A DNA stretch of 41,982 bases from assembly GCA_045580225.1 (NCBI GenBank), contig JAZNNJ010000005.1, positions 1-41,982 of the forward strand, read 5' to 3'. This DNA comes from CAUUCF01 sp045580225. Lineage in GTDB: Bacteria > Pseudomonadota > Gammaproteobacteria > UBA9339. The stretch's first letter is position 1, and every line of letters starts with the position of its first letter. Under the pieces are notes generated by a model. It had not been told where the DNA came from, did no database searches, and worked only from the letters and a program-made list of their open reading frames with translations. A program made the translations under genes and the position numbers. This document shows positions 9,039 through 17,700 of this stretch, in pieces.

Positions 9039-9672
9039 TGTCTAGCGCCTTCTTAATCCTATCAGCAACTTCATCAACTGAACCATTGCCGTCTATCGAT
9101 AAATAACCTACTTCAGATAAATTTTTATAATAATTAACTAAAGGCTCAGTTTTTTCATGATAAACTTTCAATCGATTTTTTACCGTCTCTTCACGATCAT
9201 CTTCACGCTGCACCAACACATCCCCGGTAACATCATCACGACCAGCTACTTTAGGTGGATAATATTTTACATGATAACTTCTTCCAGATGAAAGATGAAC
9301 CAATCTTCCAGTTAAACGTTCCAATACTAAATTTTCTTCAACTTGAATTTCAATTACGGCATCAATTAAAATTTTAGCATCTTGTAAAGCCTTAGCCTGC
9401 TTAACAGTACGAGGAAACCCGTCTAGAATATAACCGTTTTTACAATCAACATTAACTAAACGATCTTTTATCAACTGAATAACTATCTCATCATCAACTA
9501 AACCTCCGCTAGTTATAACTGCTTTAATTTTTTCCGCTAAAGGATGTTTGTTCTTAACAGCCGAACGTAACATATCTCCAGTCAAAATTAAAGGAACTCC
9601 ATAATGTTTTAATAAAAACTGCGCCTGTGTGCCTTTACCCGCTCCAGGACAACCCAAAAGTATCAATCTCAT
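9025..9672 (-). CDS. adk: Adenylate kinase
   Basis: Adk interconverts ATP plus AMP with two ADP. The 215-residue protein is the long form. It has P-loop GCPGAGKGTQ (7-16), the AMP-binding region LTGDMLRSAV, DGFPRT (about 84-89), and a LID domain starting RLTGRLVHLSSGRSYH without the zinc-binding cysteines of Gram-positive enzymes, as expected for a proteobacterium. Confidence 0.97.
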   Translation of the reverse strand: MRLILLGCPGAGKGTQAQFLLKHYGVPLILTGDMLRSAVKNKHPLAEKIKAVITSGGLVDDEIVIQLIKDRLVNVDCKNGYILDGFPRTVKQAKALQDAKILIDAVIEIQVEENLVLERLTGRLVHLSSGRSYHVKYYPPKVAGRDDVTGDVLVQREDDREETVKNRLKVYHEKTEPLVNYYKNLSEVGYLSIDGNGSVDEVADRIKKALDNVGK

Positions 9673-9710
9673 ATATCTAGCCTTTATTTATTATATTAAC
9701 ACTTAACGTA

Positions 9711-10616
9711 CTAAAAAACAGCAAAATTCTCAACCGGAGGAATAACAAAATCAAATTTTTTCGCATCTGCCATTTGCCAAGCCAAACGATAACTATGCAA
9801 ATACAAACGATGACACCCAAATTTATCAGCTATTTGATTAAAAACTTTATCCCCATATTTACGATCACCAACTACTGGAAAACCGCTATAAGCAGCATGC
9901 ACCCTAATTTGATGAGTACGTCCGGTTTTTAACTCTGCTTCCAATAAAGAACAATGCTTACCTTCCTTTAACACCCTGAAAATAGTAGTTGACAATTTCC
10001 CATTTTCATTTACTTCCACTATTCGTTCATTAAAACCATTGGTTTTTTTTAAAAGAGGTAACTCTACTTTTATTTTTTTTTGTAATAATCTACCTTTAAC
10101 TAATACTAAATAATATTTTTTAATTTTATGTTCTCTAATTAATTCATTTAATAATCTTAAAGTACTATTTTGCTTAGCAATGAGCAACCCACCAGAAGTC
10201 GATTTATCTAAGCGATGTACTAAAGATAAATTAACTTTAGGATAAAATTTTCTCAGCGATTCAATAATTCCCAAGGACACCCCGCTGCCACCATGAACTG
10301 CTATTCCAGTAGGTTTATTAATTAACAAGAAATGCTTATCTTCATAAATAATACAAGATAATAACTTTCCTTTATTTCGCATTTCACAATGATCATTAGA
10401 TTGATTATCCTTTAAATTAATATCATATCCTACTATTTGATCCCCTAGCTGCAATCGATAATCGGCTTTAACTTTGTGTTTATTAACCTTAATTTTGCCT
10501 ATACGGATAAAATAATATAGCTGACTACGTGAAGTATCTATTTTAAATCTTAAAAAATTATCGATCCTACGCCCTATATCTTCTTGCGTAATTTTAAAGT
10601 TCCAGGAACTTGTCAT
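9711..10616 (-). CDS. rluC: 23S rRNA pseudouridine synthase, RluC type
   Basis: RluC makes pseudouridines at 955, 2504 and 2580 (E. coli numbering) in 23S rRNA. The protein has an N-terminal S4 RNA-binding domain (about 10-65) and a catalytic domain with LVHRLDKSTSGGLLIA, whose Asp (about 137) is the nucleophile; the TSG following it is RluC-like rather than RluD-like. I choose the ATG at 10616, giving 301 residues, because it overlaps the stop of the upstream PP-loop gene as ATGA. An alternative start 30 nt further upstream adds residues outside the family alignment. Confidence 0.9.
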   Translation of the reverse strand: MTSSWNFKITQEDIGRRIDNFLRFKIDTSRSQLYYFIRIGKIKVNKHKVKADYRLQLGDQIVGYDINLKDNQSNDHCEMRNKGKLLSCIIYEDKHFLLINKPTGIAVHGGSGVSLGIIESLRKFYPKVNLSLVHRLDKSTSGGLLIAKQNSTLRLLNELIREHKIKKYYLVLVKGRLLQKKIKVELPLLKKTNGFNERIVEVNENGKLSTTIFRVLKEGKHCSLLEAELKTGRTHQIRVHAAYSGFPVVGDRKYGDKVFNQIADKFGCHRLYLHSYRLAWQMADAKKFDFVIPPVENFAVF

Positions 10617-11587
10617 AACCTTACCCCAAGTTCTTCTGCTCCGCAAACAACCAAAATCTTTGTATTGCCACCCTCTTTTACTTCTACCTCCACTTGTTGA
10701 TAACGTGCCTTACTAAAATAAGCGGCTATTCTAGCTAATACTTCATCTGCAACAGATAAATCCCCTAAAACTAAAGCTCCAGGAACACTCGCTTGAGCAC
10801 TTTTTTTATTCAGGTTATGTAACTTTAAATAATCATTTTCTACCTGATCTCTACCAACAATAACTTTACCTTCATCTAAACGATAATGTCTTCCTACTCG
10901 CAATAACCATAGATCTTCAACTGTATAATTTTCATTTTTATATTTGAATAGATCTTTCAATCGATTACAAAAATTAACATCTGTCAATAAACATCCTCCA
11001 CCTGGAGCGCTATAGCTTAATCCCCATTCGTTAACCATTGATAACTGTAATTTACGACTACGCCCGCTCCAATCTAGTAGAGCATTCCGATTAACCCAAC
11101 CCATTTTTTCAGGATAAGTAGGAGGTAATAATTTAGCCGACAATGGACGTAAAATTAAATCTTTAGTTAATTGAGAACCGATAGGCATAGTATCTACCCG
11201 CTGCGACATCCCACGCTGCCCAACTACCTCCCCAGAAATCATAAAATCTGCTTTTAATTTTGACAAGTAAATTAATGCGGTCTCCATCATCATTAATTTA
11301 CAATCTAAACATGGATTTAAATGTTTACCAAAACCATATTTGGGCTTCTTCAGTAAAAATAACATTTTATTGGTTACATCTACAATTTCTAATTGTATAC
11401 CCAATTGCCTAGCAATTGTACGAGCTGAATCTTCTTTTTTACAACCCTTTTTATAATAAAAATCATGATCTCCTGCAAAAGGATGAACACAATGAATCCC
11501 ATGAACCTCAATTCCTTGATCTAAAATCAGTTTGGTAGCTATCAAAGAATCCAAGCCACCCGAAATTAAAGATAATGCTTTCACCAT
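10613..11587 (-). CDS. PP-loop ATPase, MnmA/ThiI-like putative tRNA thiolation enzyme
   Basis: The protein begins with an ATP-pyrophosphatase loop, SGGLDS (9-14), typical of enzymes that adenylate a tRNA base before sulfur insertion. It also has a CxxC pair in NPCLDCK (Cys93, Cys96) and a third Cys in PGGGCLLTD (Cys199). That CxxC-plus-C layout resembles the [4Fe-4S] or sulfur-relay cysteines of MnmA and TtuA enzymes. The C-terminal part (about 215-324) resembles the DUF814/NFACT-R-like region found in some bacterial PP-loop proteins often annotated as 2-thiouridylases. Function is inferred, and it is not a canonical mnmA (about 360 residues). Confidence 0.7.
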   Translation of the reverse strand: MVKALSLISGGLDSLIATKLILDQGIEVHGIHCVHPFAGDHDFYYKKGCKKEDSARTIARQLGIQLEIVDVTNKMLFLLKKPKYGFGKHLNPCLDCKLMMMETALIYLSKLKADFMISGEVVGQRGMSQRVDTMPIGSQLTKDLILRPLSAKLLPPTYPEKMGWVNRNALLDWSGRSRKLQLSMVNEWGLSYSAPGGGCLLTDVNFCNRLKDLFKYKNENYTVEDLWLLRVGRHYRLDEGKVIVGRDQVENDYLKLHNLNKKSAQASVPGALVLGDLSVADEVLARIAAYFSKARYQQVEVEVKEGGNTKILVVCGAEELGVRL

Positions 11588-11594
11588 AAAATAA

Positions 11595-13658
11595 TTATTG
11601 TTCTTTTATTATCCAAAAATGATCCAATATTTGTATCTTATCCTCCCCAGACTCAATTACTGGTAGATGCACTATTTGAAAAATACTAACTAAATCCTCT
11701 ATTAACGCTTTGCCTCCACCATTAAAAATTATGGATTTTTTACGAAAATATTTAAAACGCTTCCATGAAAAAAATTCAGGCAAAGAAGTATGGTACTCCA
11801 CACTTCCAATCCAAACAGAGCTATCTAAGTCAATAAAATCTATATCCGATTGCCACAATTTTAGAATTAACAAACCTGATCGATTTTCTTTATCTGCCTT
11901 AGTTAAAATTAAAGCCGGTTTTCTTCCATGATAAAGAGGTAATAATGGAGAAAAATGATGATTAAAATCAGAATCAACATATAATTTTAAGGTTCGTCTA
12001 AGCACAGATTGATAATCTTGTACATTCCACCCTTTGTGAATTAATAAATCTTGAAGAAAATCTAACCTTCCAATATAAATCAAATTAAAAATATCTTTAT
12101 AAAAACCTAATCGATTTTCCCGATATAATGGGATTTTATTTTGCAACTGTTCTGATAAAAAAGGATTTTCAGCATTGATTAAATGAGAAAAGGAAAGAAT
12201 TTGTTTAGGCCAAATTAAAGCATATTGCTTTGATAAACTAGAATAATTAATGATTAAATTAAACATCCACAAAATAATCCCCAAAAACCATAATAATTTG
12301 TTATATCGCTTAAACCTATTAATTTTATTATTTATTCCATTAAATAAATTACTTTTATAAATTAAATTAACAACTAACAAAATTAAACTAGCTAACAACC
12401 AACCACCTAAAATATCTGATAACCAATGGACACCTAAATAAAGTCTAGAAATAGAAATCAACAAAACTATCACTCCTAAAAATAAAGCAGAATGACGTTT
12501 TTTAGTAAAATTAATGTTTATTATTGCCAAAAAACCATATATTACCGCCGATAAAGTAACATGCGCACTAGGAAAAGATGATGAAGCAATTCCATAAGCT
12601 ACCATTAATGGTCGGGGTAAAAAATAAACGAATTTAAAGAAAACTGTAACTAGTATCGCAATACTTACTGTACATATCCAAAAAATACTCTCTCGCCACA
12701 ACTGTACGTAAAGTAATCCTAACAACACTAATCCAGAAAATACCAGTAAAAAAGAAAGATTTCCTAAAACTGTAACAGCAATCATTAATTTATCAAAATA
12801 AGCAGTTCTAGAATTTGCCATTAATGATGCTAACATTTTGTTTAACAAAAATAATTTATTATTAAAAACTAAATAAATTAACCCTATAAAACAGCAAAAC
12901 AAAAATATTATAGAAATCAATAAAATTAACAATTTTGACTTATCATCATCGTAATAATCAAACAATCGATTAAAAGGATAAAAATGCTCAATTTTTTTGA
13001 TTATACAATCCATTCCTATCTTAATTCTTCTAAATAACCAAAATATACAAAACTGGATAACCCAAATAAAAAACCATAAAATTAACAAAATTAATAAACC
13101 CATCCCTATAAACTTCACAACTAATGTTTTAGGTAATTCTAATGCCAATGCTCCCAACAAATATCCCGGAATGGTATAAACAATAGCCCACACAATCGCC
13201 GATGGCAAAGTAAAATAAATGAAACGTACTGATGGCATTTGTAATATTCCAGCAATCATCGGTATTACTGCTCTCATAGGACCAATAAAACGTCCAATAC
13301 AAATACTCTTACCTCCATGCTTATTAAAAAAGTCAATTCCATTTTTTAAAAAACCAGGATAACGCCTAAAAGGCCAAACTTTGTAAATTTTATCCTTAAA
13401 TATTATTCCTAAACTAAAGCTCAATAAATCTCCACATAGTACTCCTGCAGTTAAAACCAAATAAACCATTTTGGCAGGTAAAATCCCAGAACCAATTAAA
13501 AAACCAATCACCGACATTAAAACTGCCCCAGGAGCTATTGCACCAATGATTGCTAATGATTCCAAAAAAGATGTTGCAAAAATTAACCCATAAGATAGAT
13601 AAGGATGTATTTTAACAAAATTAACAATTAAATTAAAATCCGTTAGACACTTAAACAT
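11595..13658 (-). CDS. DedA - PAP2 phosphatase - LssY C-terminal domain fusion
   Basis: A 687-residue membrane protein with three parts. The N-terminal DedA/VTT domain (about 1-210) contains IGRFIGPMRAVIPMIAG, the membrane motif of lipid-scramblase-like proteins. A PAP2 phosphatase (about 265-430) follows, with K-x6-RP at about 343-351, SFPSAHVT at about 361 and SRLYLGVHWLSD at about 409. The PAP2 triad is complete except that the usual PSGH is PSAH. The C-terminal domain (about 480-687) has YHGRKPALILTKAD and LKLWQSD, as in the LssY C-terminal family. It probably acts on an undecaprenyl- or phospholipid-phosphate at the inner membrane (inferred). It overlaps recO by 8 nt. Confidence 0.85.
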   Translation of the reverse strand: MFKCLTDFNLIVNFVKIHPYLSYGLIFATSFLESLAIIGAIAPGAVLMSVIGFLIGSGILPAKMVYLVLTAGVLCGDLLSFSLGIIFKDKIYKVWPFRRYPGFLKNGIDFFNKHGGKSICIGRFIGPMRAVIPMIAGILQMPSVRFIYFTLPSAIVWAIVYTIPGYLLGALALELPKTLVVKFIGMGLLILLILWFFIWVIQFCIFWLFRRIKIGMDCIIKKIEHFYPFNRLFDYYDDDKSKLLILLISIIFLFCCFIGLIYLVFNNKLFLLNKMLASLMANSRTAYFDKLMIAVTVLGNLSFLLVFSGLVLLGLLYVQLWRESIFWICTVSIAILVTVFFKFVYFLPRPLMVAYGIASSSFPSAHVTLSAVIYGFLAIININFTKKRHSALFLGVIVLLISISRLYLGVHWLSDILGGWLLASLILLVVNLIYKSNLFNGINNKINRFKRYNKLLWFLGIILWMFNLIINYSSLSKQYALIWPKQILSFSHLINAENPFLSEQLQNKIPLYRENRLGFYKDIFNLIYIGRLDFLQDLLIHKGWNVQDYQSVLRRTLKLYVDSDFNHHFSPLLPLYHGRKPALILTKADKENRSGLLILKLWQSDIDFIDLDSSVWIGSVEYHTSLPEFFSWKRFKYFRKKSIIFNGGGKALIEDLVSIFQIVHLPVIESGEDKIQILDHFWIIKEQ

Positions 13659-14331
13659 GACAAATTTCTCGATAAATTTGACTACTACGTAACAAACGCC
13701 CCTCTAATACTAAATTAAGCACATATTTTAACAAACGAGTAATTTCTAACAAAGTATTCTCTGTAATTTGTTCATTAGCTAAAGCTAATAAACTTTTGCC
13801 CGAAAAAGTACAGTTTGAATTAATTTTAGTTTCAATAAACCCATGCTTATAAATAAAACGATACCTTTTATCATCAACTAACATTTGACCAGTTACATCT
13901 TTAAAATTAAACCCATAACCAAGAATAGTTAGTATCTTTTTTTCAAATAAACGCAAAGCTATAACCGCTTCCTCAAAACTAGAAGCTAAATTCGATAAAG
14001 TACTTTGATATGCATCGAATAATAACGGTTCAGGCTCGTTTACCGGCAAAAATTTTAATAATAATTCGTTTAAATAAAAAACTATCCATAAATTTTTTTT
14101 TGTTACTGAATAGATTCTCAATAATTCCAAACTACTTACCTTTAAAATATCACCAGCCCCACTAGTTACACCACTTAATAAAGATAAATCCTGAATTTTA
14201 CAACGATCCTTAACTTTAATCGAGGTAGTAATCCTACCTCGCTCTTTAGTTAACCACTCAATTAACAAATTCTTTTCTAAGTACCAACGACGTCTTAAAA
14301 CAAAACCAGTTATGCGCTGTTCCACCACCAT
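13651..14331 (-). CDS. recO: DNA repair protein RecO
   Basis: RecO acts with RecR to load RecA onto SSB-coated single-stranded DNA in gap repair. The 226-residue protein opens with the OB-fold segment ITGFVLRRRWYLEKNLLIEW and contains FYLNELLLKFLPVNEPEP, the helical RecO signature. Its ATG shares an A with the tolC stop codon (TAATG at 14331), and its end overlaps the LssY-like gene by 8 nt. The zinc-binding cysteines of some RecO proteins are absent, as in many gammaproteobacteria. Confidence 0.9.
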   Translation of the reverse strand: MVVEQRITGFVLRRRWYLEKNLLIEWLTKERGRITTSIKVKDRCKIQDLSLLSGVTSGAGDILKVSSLELLRIYSVTKKNLWIVFYLNELLLKFLPVNEPEPLLFDAYQSTLSNLASSFEEAVIALRLFEKKILTILGYGFNFKDVTGQMLVDDKRYRFIYKHGFIETKINSNCTFSGKSLLALANEQITENTLLEITRLLKYVLNLVLEGRLLRSSQIYREICHV

Positions 14332-15779
14332 TAATTTTTCTTATTTTTTATTAAGTCACTATTTTGTTCTTGGTGTAAATTCAAGTATTGTACTTTTTTA
14401 GTAGGATCAGCTGATAACCACTGATTAATTTCCTCTAAATCACCTACATTTAAAGTACTAACCAATTGCTTTAATTTTAAACAAGTAACAATATAACTAT
14501 ACTCGTCTTTAGCTAAAACTGATTGCCTGTTATATAATTCAGCCTGTTGATCCAAAACATCCGCCATTGTACGCCTGCCAACCAAATAACTAGCTTGAGT
14601 TGATTTAAGAGAACTTTTGATTGAACGCAACGCCTGCTGGTCAGCTTTAACCTTATCAACGTAAGATTGTGTTGTCAAATAAGCAGAACGCGTATCACTT
14701 ACGACCTTTCTGTAAGCTTGTTCCTGCATAGCTAGCGCTTGTTCATAAAGATACTCAGCCTGCTTAGCTGAAGCTATCACTTTACCTCCAGCAAATAAAC
14801 TCATTTGTGCTGAAATCACCCCTGTTAAACCTTTATCTTTCTCTTTTGCGACTGTATCATAATCCCCAATAGAACTTCTACTTCTAGAATGTTTTCTATC
14901 TGTAGATTCTTCATAAGCTATCTGCCCATTTACTACAGGTAAATGGTTAGCTTGCGCTGTACGAATCGATTCATAAGCAGCTTGTGAAGCATATTTAGCC
15001 GCCTTTAAATTAAAATTTTGCACAACTGCCTGCTTAACCCATTCCTCCATATTTTTAGGATGAGGAGATATTAGAATAAACTTATCAGTCAATCCATTTA
15101 AATTATCATATTGCTGCCCCGTTAAAACCCATAAATTTTCTTTAGCAATATATACATTATTTTGTGCCTCAATCTCACCGGCTAATGCTGCATCGTAACG
15201 TGCCTGCGCCTCCTCATAATCAGTAACAGCCACTAACCCAACTTCATATTTACGTTTGGCTTGATCTAATAATTTTTTCGTAGCCGAACAATTAGCCTGA
15301 TTATAAGCCAAAATATCCTCTTGAGCTAAAACAGTTAAATAAGCCTCTGCAACTCTGAATAATAAATCACTCTCAGCTGCTAAATATTTCATATACGCCG
15401 CTTTTACATTAGCCTTATTTGCGAAATAACTACTAAGCTTACTAAAATCAAATAAAGGTTGAGTTAAATTCACATTCCAATGCCAAGAATTATTAAAACT
15501 CGTTGCTCCAAGACTTTTATTATATCCATTACCATCATAAGGAATTTGATTAGATTTAACGCGTCCTAAACTAGTACCAGCAGTAATTGACGGCAACAAA
15601 TCTGCTCGTACAATAGCTAAATTCTCTTGATTAGCTAACCACTCTGCTTTAGCTGCCTTAAAAGTAGGATCATAAGCCAAAGCATCCCGATAAACTTCCA
15701 CTAAACTGGCAGCTTCTACTCCTAATCCTAAACAACTACTAAACCCAGCTACCATCAAAACTTTTAATATCCTCTTCAT
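14331..15779 (-). CDS. tolC: TolC-family outer membrane channel
   Basis: TolC forms the trimeric outer-membrane duct used by type I secretion systems and multidrug efflux pumps. The protein starts MKRILKVLMVAGFSSCLGLG with a signal peptide ending near VEA-AS. It then shows two outer-membrane efflux repeats, including SLVEVYRDALAYDPTFKAAK and NNSWHWNVNLTQPLFDFSK. I use the ATG at 15779 (482 residues) with GAGG upstream; a GTG 6 nt earlier is an alternative. No inner-membrane exporter or membrane-fusion protein is next to it, so its partners must lie elsewhere. It follows hslU by 36 nt. Confidence 0.92.
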   Translation of the reverse strand: MKRILKVLMVAGFSSCLGLGVEAASLVEVYRDALAYDPTFKAAKAEWLANQENLAIVRADLLPSITAGTSLGRVKSNQIPYDGNGYNKSLGATSFNNSWHWNVNLTQPLFDFSKLSSYFANKANVKAAYMKYLAAESDLLFRVAEAYLTVLAQEDILAYNQANCSATKKLLDQAKRKYEVGLVAVTDYEEAQARYDAALAGEIEAQNNVYIAKENLWVLTGQQYDNLNGLTDKFILISPHPKNMEEWVKQAVVQNFNLKAAKYASQAAYESIRTAQANHLPVVNGQIAYEESTDRKHSRSRSSIGDYDTVAKEKDKGLTGVISAQMSLFAGGKVIASAKQAEYLYEQALAMQEQAYRKVVSDTRSAYLTTQSYVDKVKADQQALRSIKSSLKSTQASYLVGRRTMADVLDQQAELYNRQSVLAKDEYSYIVTCLKLKQLVSTLNVGDLEEINQWLSADPTKKVQYLNLHQEQNSDLIKNKKN

Positions 15780-15815
15780 TAACACCTCGTTATTTATGAT
15801 GACATATTAATTTAA

Positions 15816-17159
15816 TTACAAAATATAACGACTTAAATCCTCATCATGAACCAAAAAGTTCAATTTATTTTCTACATACCCAGCATCAATTTTAATTAAT
15901 TTAGATTCTTTGCTAACATTAAAAGAAATATCTTCCAGTAACCGCTCCATTACCGTATACAAGCGTCTTGCTCCAATATTTTCTAATTTTTCATTAGCAT
16001 TAAAAGCAATCTCAGCTATTTTCTGAATACCACTTTTTTCAAATTTAATTTCTACTTTTTCTACTGATAATAATGCACGATATTGCGCTATTAAAGAAGC
16101 TTGAGGTTGAGATAAAATATCTACAAAATCTTTAACAGTTAAAGAAGATAATTCTACCCGAACAGGGAATCTACCTTGCAACTCAGGAATCAAATCTGAA
16201 GGTTTAGTTAAATGAAAAGCACCAGCTGCGATAAACAATATATGATCAGTCTTTACAAAACCATATTTCGTACTAACTACTGTTCCCTCTACCAAAGGCA
16301 ACAAATCACGCTGCACCCCCTCACGAGATACCTCTCCACCTTCATGCCCACGACCATTGGTAATAATTTTATCGATTTCATCTAAAAACACAATTCCATT
16401 TTGCTCTACCTGCTCCTTAGCCTTACTGTTAATTGTTTCATCATTGATCAAATCTACCGCCTCCTCATTAGTAAACAACTGCAAAGCTGCACTAATTTTC
16501 ATGCTTTTTTTACGGGTTTTATTATTTCTAATAGTAGAAAAAAGTCTCTGTAATTGACCAGTTAACTCTTCCATACCAGGAGATGATAAAACCTCTACTC
16601 CAACACTGATTGGCAAATCTAAATCTATTGTTTCATCGTCTAATTTTCCAGCTTTCAACTGCTCAGCAAGTTCCGCCCTTTCTTGAAATTTATTATTTTG
16701 TTCATCATCCGATAATTCACTAATTGCAGATACGGGCATTAAATAATCTAATATCCTATCAAGAGCAGCTTGATACGCCTTATCATGAACCTCAAGTATC
16801 GCTTTTTCCCTTTCTCGCTTAATAGAAGCATCTAGCAAATCTCTAATAATCGACTCTACATCTCTACCAATATAACCAACTTCAGTAAACTTAGTTGCTT
16901 CAACCTTTATAAAAGGAGCATCTATCAAATTAGCAACTCTTTTTGCAATTTCAGTTTTACCCACTCCCGTTGGGCCAATTAATAATAAATTCTTAGGTTG
17001 AATCTCACTACGCAAAGGCTCGTTAACTAAACTCCTCCTCCATCTGTTACGCAAAGCCACTGCTACCGCTCGCTTAGCTTCTGATTGCCCAACAATATGC
17101 CGATCCAAAAAATCTACAATCTTCTGAGGCGTTAAAATTTTTTCTTTACGTTTAGTCAT
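15816..17159 (-). CDS. hslU: HslU, ATPase subunit of the HslVU protease
   Basis: HslU is the AAA+ unfoldase that feeds substrates to HslV. The 447-residue protein has Walker A GPTGVGKTE (62-70), the family-specific I domain with many acidic residues (about 110-230), Walker B VFLDEIDKI (about 257-265) and the C-terminal tail DLSRYIL that inserts into HslV to activate it. All elements look functional. It lies 7 nt after hslV. Confidence 0.97.
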   Translation of the reverse strand: MTKRKEKILTPQKIVDFLDRHIVGQSEAKRAVAVALRNRWRRSLVNEPLRSEIQPKNLLLIGPTGVGKTEIAKRVANLIDAPFIKVEATKFTEVGYIGRDVESIIRDLLDASIKREREKAILEVHDKAYQAALDRILDYLMPVSAISELSDDEQNNKFQERAELAEQLKAGKLDDETIDLDLPISVGVEVLSSPGMEELTGQLQRLFSTIRNNKTRKKSMKISAALQLFTNEEAVDLINDETINSKAKEQVEQNGIVFLDEIDKIITNGRGHEGGEVSREGVQRDLLPLVEGTVVSTKYGFVKTDHILFIAAGAFHLTKPSDLIPELQGRFPVRVELSSLTVKDFVDILSQPQASLIAQYRALLSVEKVEIKFEKSGIQKIAEIAFNANEKLENIGARRLYTVMERLLEDISFNVSKESKLIKIDAGYVENKLNFLVHDEDLSRYIL

Positions 17160-17166
17160 ATTAACA

Positions 17167-17700
17167 CTACAATTCTTCTATAATTATGTTATGATTAGTA
17201 TAAATACAAATATCGGCAGCAATAGCCAAAGATTTTTGGACAATACTCTTAGCGTCTAATAAAGAATTTTCTAATAAACTACGAGCAGCTGCTAAAGCAT
17301 AATTACCACCCGAACCTATTGCTATAGCTTCACCGGCAGGCTCCAAAACATCTCCATTACCAGTCAATAACAAAGAATCATTACGATCAGCTACTATTAA
17401 CATCGCCTCTAAACGACGTAAAACTTTATCCATCCGCCAATCTTTAGCTAAATCAACAGCAGATTTAACTAGATGTCCATGATATTTTTTTAATTTAGCA
17501 TCAAATAATTCAAATAACGTAAAAGCGTCAGCCGTAGATCCAGCAAAACCCGCTATAATCTGATCATTAAACAAACGACGAAGCTTACGAGCATTGCTTT
17601 TAATTACAGTATCCCCCAAAGTAACCTGACCATCTCCACCGATCACAACACGATTATCTCTTCTGACCAGTAAAATTGTCGTCCCTCGAAACGATTCCAT
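17167..17700 (-). CDS. hslV: HslV, peptidase subunit of the HslVU protease
   Basis: HslV is the proteasome-like threonine peptidase of the HslVU complex. The 177-residue precursor begins MESFRGTTILLVRRDNRVV. By homology the short propeptide MESFRG is removed so that Thr7 becomes the catalytic N-terminus. VVIGGDGQVTLG and the GSGGNYALAAARSLL segment match the family. Its ATG overlaps the pnp stop codon by one base (TAATG), an unusual but tight linkage of pnp to hslVU. Confidence 0.97.
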   Translation of the reverse strand: MESFRGTTILLVRRDNRVVIGGDGQVTLGDTVIKSNARKLRRLFNDQIIAGFAGSTADAFTLFELFDAKLKKYHGHLVKSAVDLAKDWRMDKVLRRLEAMLIVADRNDSLLLTGNGDVLEPAGEAIAIGSGGNYALAAARSLLENSLLDAKSIVQKSLAIAADICIYTNHNIIIEEL

